DNA of 64,000 nucleotides from a virus: the IMG/VR virus record IMGVR_UViG_3300021467_000093, positions 1 through 64,000 of that record; one strand, written 5' to 3'. Below the pieces are notes generated by a model. That model ran no database searches and was not told the DNA's origin. It saw only the letters and a list, made by a program, of their open reading frames with translations. The translations under genes and the position numbers were made by a program. Shown here piece after piece: positions 35,171 through 43,276 of this stretch; position 1 is the stretch's first letter, and every line of letters begins with the position of its first letter.

Positions 35171-37699
35171 ATGTTTATTAACGAGTTTCAGAAAGAGCTA
35201 TGGGAAGATAAATACCAGTATAATAACGAATTGTTTGAAGATTATTGTCACCGTATAAGTTTTACTATTTTTAAAGATGATAAGCAAAAACAAAAGATAT
35301 TATATGATAGATTATATAACTTTGAAGTATTATTTGGTGGTAGGATAAATGCAAATATAGGTATTAGTGAAGAAGGATTGACTTTATTTAATTGTTTTAT
35401 ACTACCTACTCCTGCAGGATCTGATTCGTTAGAAGGTATTTTTGATCTTGCTGAAAAATATGCGCTAACATTGAAGAGTGAAGGCGGCGCTGGTTTTTGC
35501 AGTAATTTTTTAAGGCCTAGAAATACGCTGATTAAGAAGATCGGCGTTACTACTCCTGGGCTGGTTAAATTTTTAGAACTATACGACATAAGCTCAAACA
35601 TTATTACTTCTGGTAGTGTAGATAAGGAGAATGCTTATCAAGGAGAGCCTACTAAGAAAAGTATACGTAAAGGCGCCACTATGGTAACTATCAGTGTTTG
35701 CCATCCTGAAGTGGTTAATTTTATTACTGCTAAAAGTATTCCAAATAAATTAACTAAAATGAACATGTCTGTGTTAATTACTGACGCATTTATTTATGCT
35801 GTCGAAAATGATTTAGATTGGAATTTATGGTATCCAGACATACATTTTGAAAAATATGATTCGGAATGGGATGGCGATTTTGAAAAATGGGCAAGTAAAG
35901 GCTATCCTTATGTAATTTATGAAACAGTTAAAGCGAGAGAGTTATGGGATTTATTATTAAAAAATTGCTATAATAGAAACGAGCCCGGTATTATTTTTAT
36001 CGATACTGTACGACGTTTTGACAATTTACATTATTTAAAAGATACTAATGTCAATGCATCTAATCCTTGTAGTGAAGTATTTGATAATGTTGGGATTGTC
36101 AAATATAAAGGGAGAGAATATCAAATAGGCGGCGTGTGTAATTTAGGCTCAGTTAATATTACAAAATTTTACGATATGGAAAGTAAAAAATTTGATTATG
36201 ATGGATTCATTGATGCTGCAAAATTATTAGTTGAGGCGCTAGATAATATAATAGATATTTCGAATTATCCATTAGATATTTATGAAAATGGAGCTAAACT
36301 TAAACGAAAAGTTGGTGTAGGGATTGCTGGTATAGGGTCATTAATGATGATGATGGATATACGCTATGGCAGCGAGGAATGTATAGAATTTTTAGACGAC
36401 CTTGGATATAAATTTATAAATGCTTTATATTGTAAATCAGCTGAGTTAGCTCGTGAAAAAGGCCCGTTCCCATTGTATAATAAAAAGGAAATATTTAAGG
36501 GCGGTTATATAGCAAATGGCTATTTAAGTGAAGAGACTTTACAGCTAATTAAACAATACGGATTACGAAATAGCGCTGTATCTGCTATAGCGCCTAATGG
36601 TTCGTTAGCGATACTCGCCGGCAATATATCCGGTGGTATTGAACCAGTGTTTGCTAGAGAATATTTTAGGTGGAAAAGAATTACACATAAAAAAATAGAT
36701 TTTAAATATCCAGATATATCTAAAGGAGAATGGTTTGAAACAGATTTTTTTAAATTTTCAAAAGTTGGAGATGAAGAGATTTTAATTTCTAATGATGGTC
36801 GATATAGAATAGATAAAAATATTGGTTTGTGTGAACAAACTCTTGTTAAGGATTATGGTTATATTTTAGCTGAGAAATATGGTAATAAAAATATAGCAAC
36901 TGCAAAGGAGTTATCAATTGAGGAGCATTTAAGAGTTTTGGCTACTATGGCGAAATATGTGGATTTAAGTATATCAAAAACTATTAATTTACCAGAAAAT
37001 ATAACATTTGATGAGTTTAAAGATGTATACTCTAATATTTTTAAATTGGGTATTAAGGGATGCACTGTATATAGAGAAGGTAGCTCCGTTGCAGTTTTGG
37101 AATCTACTAAGAAAACCCATGAAAAAGATATTAAACAGCAACAAGAGGAGTTTTTAGAAGCGTTTGAAAATCAAAAAGGGAATGGAGTAGTAAAGCACGT
37201 TAAGCTGCCAGATAAATATCCGGCTTTTGGGTATATATTACGGAGTGAAGGCAAGAAATGGTATGTACATGTAGCATTTAAAGATAAGGCATTAACTAAA
37301 CCTTTCGCTATTTTTGTGAATACCAATAGTAGAGAAGACAATATATCGACATTTAATACATTAGATAAGCTAGAAGAATTGGCCAGGTCTAAAGGCCTAG
37401 ATCCAGAATTGATTGAAGAAGTGAAAGTAAAATATTCATATCAAAAGAACCCAGTAAAAATTTGTAGAATGTTGGGATTTCTTTTGAGACATAACGTGGA
37501 TATTATAGATATAGTAAAGACTATGGATCTAGTTGAGCAGGCTATACCAGGTACGTTTGTACATCGTATGAAGAAATTTTTGGCTCAATTTATAACAGAG
37601 ATAGGCGATCCAGTATTATGCCCAAACTGTAATACTAAAGGGTTAGTATTTCAAGAAGGATGTTATTTATGCACAAATTGTGGCTATACTAAGTGTTAG
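35171..37699 (+). CDS. nrdJ: Adenosylcobalamin-dependent (class II) ribonucleotide reductase
   Basis: 842 residues. LFNCFILPTPAGSDSLEGIF and SEGGAGFCSNFLRP begin the barrel; NASNPCSEVF holds the thiyl Cys and Glu; GGVCNLGSVNITKF carries the partner Cys; AIAPNGSLAILAGNISGGIEPVF forms the base of the site. A TSCPD-type domain (GYILRSEGKKWYVHVAF) and a zinc ribbon (CPNCNTKG, CTNCGYTKC) close the protein. This layout is that of NrdJ, so no small radical subunit is needed, but host B12 is. Confidence 0.9.
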   Translation: MFINEFQKELWEDKYQYNNELFEDYCHRISFTIFKDDKQKQKILYDRLYNFEVLFGGRINANIGISEEGLTLFNCFILPTPAGSDSLEGIFDLAEKYALTLKSEGGAGFCSNFLRPRNTLIKKIGVTTPGLVKFLELYDISSNIITSGSVDKENAYQGEPTKKSIRKGATMVTISVCHPEVVNFITAKSIPNKLTKMNMSVLITDAFIYAVENDLDWNLWYPDIHFEKYDSEWDGDFEKWASKGYPYVIYETVKARELWDLLLKNCYNRNEPGIIFIDTVRRFDNLHYLKDTNVNASNPCSEVFDNVGIVKYKGREYQIGGVCNLGSVNITKFYDMESKKFDYDGFIDAAKLLVEALDNIIDISNYPLDIYENGAKLKRKVGVGIAGIGSLMMMMDIRYGSEECIEFLDDLGYKFINALYCKSAELAREKGPFPLYNKKEIFKGGYIANGYLSEETLQLIKQYGLRNSAVSAIAPNGSLAILAGNISGGIEPVFAREYFRWKRITHKKIDFKYPDISKGEWFETDFFKFSKVGDEEILISNDGRYRIDKNIGLCEQTLVKDYGYILAEKYGNKNIATAKELSIEEHLRVLATMAKYVDLSISKTINLPENITFDEFKDVYSNIFKLGIKGCTVYREGSSVAVLESTKKTHEKDIKQQQEEFLEAFENQKGNGVVKHVKLPDKYPAFGYILRSEGKKWYVHVAFKDKALTKPFAIFVNTNSREDNISTFNTLDKLEELARSKGLDPELIEEVKVKYSYQKNPVKICRMLGFLLRHNVDIIDIVKTMDLVEQAIPGTFVHRMKKFLAQFITEIGDPVLCPNCNTKGLVFQEGCYLCTNCGYTKC

Positions 37700-37708
37700 G
37701 AGGGCGTC

Positions 37709-38005
37709 ATGGCAAAGGTAAGATGTAAATATTGTAAATATGAAGAGTCTGGAAGGTGCATTAAAAAGAAATCCACGGTTAAATTAAATAAAAGACGAAA
37801 GTGTGAATTGTATAGTGGTGATCAACAGAAAATTGCTGCATCTGAAGTTAAAATAAATAAAGCTGAAACATTTAAAGTTACAACTGAATCTTCATCTAAT
37901 ATTAGCTCTGGCTTAGATTTTTCTAAATTTAGAACGACTGTAGATATGAAACACCCATTAACAGGAAATTTGAATAAATTTATAAAAGGTGATTATCATG
38001 AGTAA
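37709..38005 (+). CDS. Small Cys-rich N-terminal zinc protein
   Basis: 98 residues with AGGAGGG upstream. The N-terminus CKYCKYEESGRC plus RKCELY is a four-Cys knuckle common in phage proteins beside ribonucleotide reductase genes; the rest is low-complexity Ser/Lys-rich. Function unknown. Confidence 0.55.
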   Translation: MAKVRCKYCKYEESGRCIKKKSTVKLNKRRKCELYSGDQQKIAASEVKINKAETFKVTTESSSNISSGLDFSKFRTTVDMKHPLTGNLNKFIKGDYHE

Positions 38006-38171
38006 TTGTCGTATATGCAACACAGAACTTACTTCTGTTGATACGGGCGGAATTTGTCGTTATTGTAAACAATCTCTAATTTATGGGTGCGCCAATTTAA
38101 ATTTTGGTTGGGTTTGCCCTAAGTGTGGAAGGGCGTTTTCATTCTTTTATAGTCGAATGTTATTATTGTAA
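37998..38171 (+). CDS. Zinc-ribbon protein, probably frameshifted at its 3' end
   Basis: ATG 37998 with AAAGGTG upstream. CRICNTELTS, CRYCKQSL and GWVCPKCGRAFSFF are followed by YSRMLLL and a stop. Skipping one T in the TTTT run near 38146 gives IVECYYCNANIPRE, which restores the second Cys pair expected of this common phage motif. It ends at 38205, overlapping the RNase HII start like other junctions here. This is either a sequence error, a mutation or an unrecognised +1 shift. Confidence 0.6.
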   Translation: MSNCRICNTELTSVDTGGICRYCKQSLIYGCANLNFGWVCPKCGRAFSFFYSRMLLL

Positions 38172-38197
38172 TGCAAATATTCCAAGAGAGGATACTA

Positions 38198-38797
38198 ATG
38201 AATAAAGTTTCTCTTAATTTTGAATTAAAATACAGAGATTTAGGATATAAATACATTATAGGTGTAGATGAGGCAGGGGCTGGTTGTTTGGCAGGTCCGT
38301 TAGTCGTAGCTGCTGTACACATACCGGAAGGATTTGATATTACTGGTATTAAGGATTCAAAAAAGTTAACGCCGAAGAAGCGCGAGGAAATGGCATCGCG
38401 GTTGATGAATAACTGCGAATTTAGGATAGTAGAAATAAATGAAAAATTAATAGACGAGATTAATATAAGGAATGCACGAATGGTAGGTATGGGACATGTA
38501 ATAAATCAAATAGAAGAGGCTGATTTAGCATTAATAGATGGTGATTTTATACCTGAATTTATAGATGTTCATGCCGTACCAATTATTAATGGTGATAATT
38601 TGTCTGCTTCTATCGCGGCGGCTAGTATAATTGCTAAAGTACATAGAGATTCATTAATGATGACTTTTCATAAAAAATATCCTGTGTATGGGTGGGATAA
38701 GAATAAAGGTTACGGTACGCAACAACATAGAGATGCATTAAAGGAATATGGCCCTTCCCCATTACATAGGAAAAGTTTCAAAGGTGTTTTACAGTAA
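38198..38797 (+). CDS. rnhB: Ribonuclease HII
   Basis: 199 residues from ATG 38198 with GAGAGG upstream. YIIGVDEAGAGCLAGPLVVAAV contains the Asp-Glu catalytic pair; DLALIDGDF gives the third Asp; SASIAAASIIAKVHRDSLM the fourth, followed by KKYPVYGWDKNKGYGTQQHRDAL. It removes ribonucleotides or RNA primers from DNA, fitting a polymerase without a 5'-3' exonuclease domain. Confidence 0.92.
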   Translation: MNKVSLNFELKYRDLGYKYIIGVDEAGAGCLAGPLVVAAVHIPEGFDITGIKDSKKLTPKKREEMASRLMNNCEFRIVEINEKLIDEINIRNARMVGMGHVINQIEEADLALIDGDFIPEFIDVHAVPIINGDNLSASIAAASIIAKVHRDSLMMTFHKKYPVYGWDKNKGYGTQQHRDALKEYGPSPLHRKSFKGVLQ

Positions 38798-38820
38798 AAT
38801 TAGTAAAAGGGGGGTTATTC

Positions 38821-39063
38821 ATGTCTAAATTATATGATAGAAATATACCTGATGCTAAGTTTTATCAATCTTCGGCACATATTGGTGCCAAAGGTTATAA
38901 TCCTACACGCATAGAGTATTATGGAAGTGACGATAAGATAGTAAGAATTGAGGAAATTTTTGATGGTAAAAAATATGCTCAAACCATATCTGGTTCTGGT
39001 TATGCGCAACAATGGCCAAATTACTCATATTCAATAACATATTATCCATGGGAAGAAGTTTAA
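38821..39063 (+). CDS. Small hypothetical protein
   Basis: 80 residues behind GGGGGG. Tyr-rich and beta-like (RIEYYGSDDKIVRIEEIFDGKKYAQTISGSGYAQQWPNY region). No motif recognised. Confidence 0.5.
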   Translation: MSKLYDRNIPDAKFYQSSAHIGAKGYNPTRIEYYGSDDKIVRIEEIFDGKKYAQTISGSGYAQQWPNYSYSITYYPWEEV

Positions 39064-39081
39064 TAGGAGGCCTATTTATTT

Positions 39082-39336
39082 ATGCAAATAATCAGTTACG
39101 ATAATAAAATATTATCATTTTACTGTGAGCATTGTGATATTCATGGTGAGTATGATTTATCCTCTATTTTGACTGACAATTGTGTAGTAGATGTCGATGT
39201 TATTTGTGATAAATGTGGGGATTCTAATGTTGTATATATATTGATATGTTATGATCAGAGTATAGCTCCACTTTTGGAAGCTAAATTAGCTAGCATAAAG
39301 GAAGAGAGGTATATTACTAATGGCAATAACACCTAA
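39082..39336 (+). CDS. Hypothetical protein with two Cys pairs
   Basis: 84 residues, AGGAGG site 11 bases upstream. FYCEHCDIHGEY and VICDKCGDSN form a likely single zinc ribbon followed by a short beta-alpha tail. It overlaps the next gene by 17 bases. Function unknown. Confidence 0.5.
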   Translation: MQIISYDNKILSFYCEHCDIHGEYDLSSILTDNCVVDVDVICDKCGDSNVVYILICYDQSIAPLLEAKLASIKEERYITNGNNT

Positions 39337-39514
39337 ACATAAAACTGAAATTTTAGAGGATAAAATTAATTCGCAAAAGAATGAGCTAAAACAATTAGAA
39401 GAAGCGTTATTAGATGTAATTATAGATTCTATGAATTTATTAACTAGTATAGACAGTTTATATAAGCTGCAGGACGTAGTAAATGATTTAATAAGTAAAT
39501 GGAGCGACACTTAA
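39320..39514 (+). CDS. Small coiled-coil protein
   Basis: 64 residues, AGAGG upstream. A single long amphipathic helix (ILEDKINSQKNELKQLEEALL) and a second short helix. Not recognised. Confidence 0.45.
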   Translation: MAITPKHKTEILEDKINSQKNELKQLEEALLDVIIDSMNLLTSIDSLYKLQDVVNDLISKWSDT

Positions 39515-39530
39515 ATTTAGGAGGGAATTA

Positions 39531-40025
39531 ATGAAAAACGTAGATTGGGATAGTTTCTTTATGTCTATGGTTTATCTGGTGGCTTCAAGAAGTAAAGACG
39601 CAAAAACACATGTTGGAGCTGTTATTGTAGGACAGAATAATGAGGTTAGGTCAGTGGGGTATAATAGTTTTCCTCGTAAAATAAACGATAATGTACCAGA
39701 AAGGCAAGAACGCCCTGAAAAATACTATTGGTTTGCGCACGCTGAAGCGAATGCTATTGCTAATGCTGCACTAGTAGGTACGCCTATAAAAAATTGTAAA
39801 TTATATACGAATGGAGTGCCATGCAGTTCCTGTGCTTTAATTGTAATTAATAGTGGAATTTCAGAAATTATAGTGGATAAGTATTGGGACGATTTAAATT
39901 CCGAATTATGGAGAGAGCAGGCAGAAAGGTCTCTTGTTATGTTTGATGAAGCTGGAGTTAAAGTTAGGTATTGGATAGGCGATTTATTAAATATACAGAG
40001 GTTTAGAAATGGTAAATTTATATAA
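39531..40025 (+). CDS. dCMP deaminase (ComEB/T4 Cd-like)
   Basis: 164 residues with AGGAGGG upstream. Zinc site: WFAHAEANAIANAA (His and catalytic Glu) and NGVPCSSCALIVINSGI (Cys pair). The N-terminal W-D-x-F-F-M-x-M-V-Y-L-V-A-S-R-S-K-D and THVGAVIV phrases are those of dCMP deaminases. It makes dUMP from dCMP, complementing the dUTPase for thymidylate supply. Confidence 0.88.
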   Translation: MKNVDWDSFFMSMVYLVASRSKDAKTHVGAVIVGQNNEVRSVGYNSFPRKINDNVPERQERPEKYYWFAHAEANAIANAALVGTPIKNCKLYTNGVPCSSCALIVINSGISEIIVDKYWDDLNSELWREQAERSLVMFDEAGVKVRYWIGDLLNIQRFRNGKFI

Positions 40026-40049
40026 ATTTAATATAAATAAGGAGACCAT

Positions 40050-40601
40050 ATGCTTAATAATAAACTTTTGCCTCGTCGACAAGTGTATTCTACTAAGTAT
40101 AAAAAGAGTGTTAAAACTAAGGAGGAGTTTGTTAAGAAGTTTAATTACTATTTATTAAAAAAATATGCGCGTGTAGAATTACGTATTCCTAATACTAATA
40201 TTTTCAATTATGATTTGTCAAAGAAAATTTCATATGATTTAGTTTTGATAGGGAAGTATAAACGAAAGAAAAATAATATAAATGAATGTATTTTAGCTAA
40301 TATTATATTAAAATTTATTAATAAGCCCAATTTTAATAAGTCTACTGAATTAAGAATAGATGCAACGGAATTAGATAGGTTATCAACTGTTCCACTTACA
40401 TTTTTAATTTTGATTAATCATGATAATGTTTATTTGTTAAATGTGAAACATATAAATAAATATAAAATATTAGATAATGGATATGCTATTTTAGCCCGTA
40501 GAGAAAATTATAAAGCTAAATGGCCATTATATGTTAAATGTGGCTGGAAGAAAGTTTTTTCTGAAATGGAAAAAATTATAAAAAAATCAAATTTTTTGTA
40601 A
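40050..40601 (+). CDS. Basic hypothetical protein
   Basis: 183 residues, AAGGAG upstream. Very Lys/Asn-rich, alternating beta strands and helices (YARVELRI, YDLVLIGKYKRKK, LRIDATEL, LTFLILINHDNVYLLNVKHI). The layout recalls a small nuclease-type alpha/beta fold but no catalytic set is clear. Not recognised. Confidence 0.5.
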   Translation: MLNNKLLPRRQVYSTKYKKSVKTKEEFVKKFNYYLLKKYARVELRIPNTNIFNYDLSKKISYDLVLIGKYKRKKNNINECILANIILKFINKPNFNKSTELRIDATELDRLSTVPLTFLILINHDNVYLLNVKHINKYKILDNGYAILARRENYKAKWPLYVKCGWKKVFSEMEKIIKKSNFL

Positions 40602-40608
40602 AAAAAGG

Positions 40609-40637
40609 TTTACAAAATTAAAAAAATATTTTATAAT
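40609..40637 (+). promoter_or_regulatory. Promoter
   Basis: TTTACA (40609-40614), 17-base spacer, TATAAT (40632-40637), without the extended TG. A perfect inverted repeat starts about four bases after the expected transcription start. Confidence 0.75.
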
Positions 40638-40646
40638 ATAAGTGAT

Positions 40647-40673
40647 GGGGTTAGTGTTTTATACACTAACCCC
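40647..40673 (+). promoter_or_regulatory. Perfect 11-bp hairpin in the 5' leader
   Basis: GGGGTTAGTGT (40647-40657) pairs without mismatch with ACACTAACCCC (40663-40673), loop TTTAT. It lies at the very 5' end of the transcript from 40609-40637 and 27 bases before the next ATG. No U-run follows, so a simple terminator is unlikely. It could stabilise the 5' end of the mRNA, or the palindromic DNA could be an operator. Confidence 0.6.
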
Positions 40674-40699
40674 TTTATACTAATGAGGAGGGAAATACT

Positions 40700-41212
40700 A
40701 TGACTAGCGAGTTCGATTTTTATCAAATTACACCTGGAGAGCTTGGAAAAGATTGGGAATTTCAAGGCGACCAAGTACATATGAATAGGGCGCCTTCAGA
40801 TAAAATATCCAATTCAGAATATTATTTTGTGGGCAGCCGTATGGCTGTAGATAGAACTAAAGTAGTTTTTGGGTATGATAGGAAAGAGAATCCTGAAAGA
40901 GAAATTAATGATGGATTTTTAGGTTTTGGCGTAGATTGGTCTCTTTTTAATTACAATCCATACGGTGGACGTGGAGACGGGAAAAATCCTAATTTCAGAG
41001 TTCTTAATGATTGGTTACAAATTACAGGTCTTGGCAACCTCAATGTTGAGACACGAGATGTTATGGACAGGAAAGAAGTAGATGCTTCTGGAATGATGAA
41101 GTACTATAACTATCCTACTGAAGGGTATAGTTCATTTGGTAAGAAAACTGGTGGAGCCTCTGGCGATAAACGTTGGAAATGGCAAGGTAATACTTGGGTT
41201 CCCGGCGACTAA
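40700..41212 (+). CDS. Hypothetical protein with its own promoter and leader hairpin
   Basis: 170 residues with GAGGAGGG upstream. Aromatic- and Gly-rich, little Lys/Ile compared with neighbours (YQITPGELGKDWEFQG, FLGFGVDWSLFNYNPYGGRGDG, GSSFGKK-like tail). Its dedicated promoter and hairpin suggest high expression, as for a virion or abundant early protein. No family recognised. Confidence 0.55.
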   Translation: MTSEFDFYQITPGELGKDWEFQGDQVHMNRAPSDKISNSEYYFVGSRMAVDRTKVVFGYDRKENPEREINDGFLGFGVDWSLFNYNPYGGRGDGKNPNFRVLNDWLQITGLGNLNVETRDVMDRKEVDASGMMKYYNYPTEGYSSFGKKTGGASGDKRWKWQGNTWVPGD

Positions 41213-41230
41213 TTAAATAGAATAAAATAG

Positions 41231-41259
41231 TTTACAAAAATTAATTTTTATGTTATAAT
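41231..41259 (+). promoter_or_regulatory. Promoter
   Basis: TTTACA (41231-41236), 17-base spacer, extended TG and TATAAT (41254-41259), followed by AGGAGG at 41266-41271. Confidence 0.8.
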
Positions 41260-41279
41260 ATAGACAGGAGGCTCGTATA

Positions 41280-41498
41280 GTGGAAACCGATGATCAAGCC
41301 ACCTCATATACCTGTGTAGTTTGTGGCATTAAATGGGGTGGTAAACAGGAAAACAATACATCTGGTATTTGCATCAAATGTTTTGCTAAATGGGCTATTA
41401 AAAATTACAAATGTTTTGGTAAGTATGGGTCAATGGATAATTGTTTAACATGTAAAATAAGTAAATATTGTAGAGAATATTATGAATCACAACGATAA
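41280..41498 (+). CDS. Small Cys-rich protein, GTG start
   Basis: 72 residues from GTG 41280, chosen because AGGAGG lies eight bases upstream. Cys sets CVVCGIKW, CIKCFAKW and CLTCKISKYC suggest two zinc sites. It overlaps the next gene by 17 bases. Unknown role. Confidence 0.55.
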   Translation: METDDQATSYTCVVCGIKWGGKQENNTSGICIKCFAKWAIKNYKCFGKYGSMDNCLTCKISKYCREYYESQR

Positions 41499-41679
41499 AT
41501 ATCCATGTAATTGTAAAGATATGGTATTTGTTATCGATAATGTTGATCTAATAGATAATTTTGACAAGTATTGGATTATTAAATGGAAGGAATTAGATAA
41601 AACGGCTAAAGGCATAAACATAGAAAATCTAGCTGTACGAATTTATTATTGTCCATTTTGTGGGCGCAAATTAATTTAA
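41482..41679 (+). CDS. Small protein with terminal zinc knuckle
   Basis: 65 residues. YPCNCKDM near the N-terminus and YYCPFCGRKLI at the C-terminus bring four Cys together, a pattern common in small phage proteins of unknown function. Confidence 0.5.
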   Translation: MNHNDKYPCNCKDMVFVIDNVDLIDNFDKYWIIKWKELDKTAKGINIENLAVRIYYCPFCGRKLI

Positions 41680-41691
41680 GGAGGAATTATC

Positions 41692-42162
41692 ATGATTAAA
41701 GGGAAAAGGACAAAAACAAGGGAAAGGATTAATAAGGCATTAAAATATTTGGATAGGCGCAAAGTAAAAGAGGCATTAAAACAGTTTGAATTAGCTATTA
41801 GAGAAGGGGACGGTCATAAACTGGAACGTGATGTGGCTGCGTGGTGGATGTATAATTTAGCTAAATATAGACGTGAATGGAAAAAAAGAAGGTACGGAAA
41901 TGCTCATATTTATGACTATGATGAAGTAAATGCTTGGGCTGCTTGGTCTGATATAGAAATAGCGGTAGTACTTACCGCACCTAATACACGACGAATTAAT
42001 AATTATCTTACGAGATTTTTAGGAAGAAACATTGAAGCTATACGTTTTCAAAGACGATACGCTCATGGACAACCACTTAAATCATGGCAAAATGAAAGTG
42101 GCGAGCGTTATGTACGATATACACAAAACAAAGTGGTGAGGACAAAATTAGGGTTCTGTTAA
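41692..42162 (+). CDS. Basic Trp/Arg-rich hypothetical protein
   Basis: 156 residues with AAGGAGG upstream. Strongly basic and helical (KYLDRRKVKEALKQFELAI, AWWMYNLAKYRREWKKRRYG, RRINNYLTRFLGRN). Nucleic-acid binding is likely from charge; it is encoded immediately upstream of the structured RNA at 42168, which could be its ligand. That link is speculation from position. Confidence 0.5.
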   Translation: MIKGKRTKTRERINKALKYLDRRKVKEALKQFELAIREGDGHKLERDVAAWWMYNLAKYRREWKKRRYGNAHIYDYDEVNAWAAWSDIEIAVVLTAPNTRRINNYLTRFLGRNIEAIRFQRRYAHGQPLKSWQNESGERYVRYTQNKVVRTKLGFC

Positions 42163-42167
42163 GTGTA

Positions 42168-42278
42168 ACAGTGCTCTGTGGCAGCCGGAACACAATGATA
42201 GTATTATATACATTGTCCTAACATTGTGCTATGACGATAGGCTGCATCGACATAGCGTGGTGTTCCGCAGAGCGCTGT
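42168..42278 (+). ncRNA. Putative structured RNA with closing stem and pseudoknot
   Basis: A 14-bp closing stem (42168-42181 with 42265-42278, two G-U pairs) encloses several nested elements. CACAATG (42191-42197) pairs with CATTGTG (42222-42228). A hairpin formed by GCTATG/CATAGC (about 42228-42233 with 42251-42256) extends through CGAT/ATCG to the loop AGGCTGC. That loop pairs with GCAGCC (42181-42186), a pseudoknot. GGAACAC (42187-42193) can also pair with GTGTTCC (42260-42266). No convincing protein is encoded here, and base composition is GC-richer than the surroundings. I cannot match it to a known class. Confidence 0.6.
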
Positions 42279-42287
42279 CTACATATA

Positions 42288-42316
42288 GTGTGGCGAAGAT
42301 TGAATTTTCGCCACAC
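42288..42316 (+). terminator. Strong hairpin after the structured RNA (weak terminator)
   Basis: GTGTGGCGAA (42288-42297) pairs perfectly with TTCGCCACAC (42307-42316) around a 9-base loop. The following sequence is A/T-rich but not a U-run, so termination would be partial; it may rather bound or stabilise the RNA upstream. Confidence 0.45.
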
Positions 42317-42383
42317 ATTATAAAAATTTAAATTTCTTAGCGCATGTGAGAGTGCTGGAATTGTAAAAAATGAAAGGATGTAA

Positions 42384-42740
42384 ATGGTAAACGATAAAAA
42401 AAATATATTAGTGGTTGACTTTTTAATTAACCGCATTATATTTTTTATCGAAGCGTTTGGACATTATAACTTGGATGTTATAGAAAATAGTGAAGGGGCC
42501 ATTGAATATTTAAAAAGTAAAACTTATGATTATGTTTTATTGAGCGGTAATTTAGCAAATGGAGATACTTGTTTGAGGGTAGCCGAGTTTTTATACGATA
42601 ATCCCTCTATAAATAACACAGCAGAAGTAATTATATACACATGGAATTTAGAAGTAGCGGATAAGATACTTTCATTATTGTCGAAAGCGAAGTATTTACC
42701 TTTTAACACAAAAATATTTTCTACGCTTTTACTAGATTAA
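42384..42740 (+). CDS. Receiver-like protein, degenerate (cREC type)
   Basis: 118 residues with GAAAGGA upstream. ILVVDFLINRIIFFIEAF, AIEYLKSKTYDYVLLSGNL, AEVIIYTWN and YLPFNT follow the receiver fold and best resemble the cyclic-phosphate-processing receiver (cREC) pattern. The acidic DD pair reads DF and the usual LDHDL reads LSGNL. Phosphorylation or the cREC catalytic site therefore looks lost, and a binding role is likelier. Confidence 0.5.
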   Translation: MVNDKKNILVVDFLINRIIFFIEAFGHYNLDVIENSEGAIEYLKSKTYDYVLLSGNLANGDTCLRVAEFLYDNPSINNTAEVIIYTWNLEVADKILSLLSKAKYLPFNTKIFSTLLLD

Positions 42741-42746
42741 TGTAGT

Positions 42747-42769
42747 TGCACCCAACTGATGAGGGTGCA
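42747..42769 (+). promoter_or_regulatory. Hairpin in the Hsp20 leader
   Basis: TGCACCC (42747-42753) pairs with GGGTGCA (42763-42769), loop of nine. It lies 15 bases before the AAGGAGGTG site. The 5' arm could alternatively pair GCACC with GGTGT of the ribosome binding site, so a translational switch is possible but weakly supported. Confidence 0.35.
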
Positions 42770-42799
42770 CAAATAAAATAAATAAAGGAGGTGTCTGTT

Positions 42800-43276
42800 A
42801 TGATGAAAGATCTGATTCCTGTGTTCGGCTCTACGAGCGCTCCAGCTATCAGACGTTTCAGAGACAGGTTGGATTCTTTGTTTGATCAATTTTTTGAGGA
42901 TTTTTTAGATTTTGATCTGGCTATGTTTGATGGTTTGCAACCCAAGACTTCATTTCCAAAAGTCAATGTAATAGAGTCCGACGATAAATATGAAGTGGAA
43001 GTTGCTATAGCGGGATTTGATAAGGACGATATTAAATTAGAGCTGAAAGATAATGATTTATTTATACAAGGAAGTAAACAAGAAGATCAACATGATGAAA
43101 ATAAGAAATTCTTACGTAGAGAAATATCGTCTAGAGCATTTAAACGTATTATAAGATTACCATCTAAAATTGACACAGATTCAATAAAGGCGGAATATAA
43201 GAATGGTATTATTAAGATAGTGATTGATAAGGATAAAGTTGAGGAACCTAATAAAATAGAAATTAAAGTCGAATAA
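42800..43276 (+). CDS. Small heat shock protein, Hsp20/alpha-crystallin family
   Basis: 158 residues from ATG 42800 (AAGGAGGTG at 42785-42793). The alpha-crystallin domain spans about 50-150: PKVNVIESDDKYEVEVAIAGF, DIKLELKDNDLFIQG, FLRREISSRAFKRIIRLP, IKAEYKNGIIKIVI (the A-x-x-x-N-G-[IV] motif) and a C-terminal I-x-I anchor (KIEIKVE). An ATP-independent holdase, common in large phages, that may assist virion protein folding. Confidence 0.92.
   Translation: MMKDLIPVFGSTSAPAIRRFRDRLDSLFDQFFEDFLDFDLAMFDGLQPKTSFPKVNVIESDDKYEVEVAIAGFDKDDIKLELKDNDLFIQGSKQEDQHDENKKFLRREISSRAFKRIIRLPSKIDTDSIKAEYKNGIIKIVIDKDKVEEPNKIEIKVE

Noticed and set aside
42288-42322. Efficient rho-independent terminator
   Set aside because: The stem is strong but is followed by ATTATAAAAATT rather than a U-run.
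42747-42775. CTGATGA, a hammerhead-ribozyme core motif
   Set aside because: It lies in the loop of a simple hairpin; the matching GAAA and third stem are absent.
42740-42800. RNA thermometer for Hsp20
   Set aside because: The clear hairpin does not cover the ribosome binding site; only a weak five-pair alternative does.
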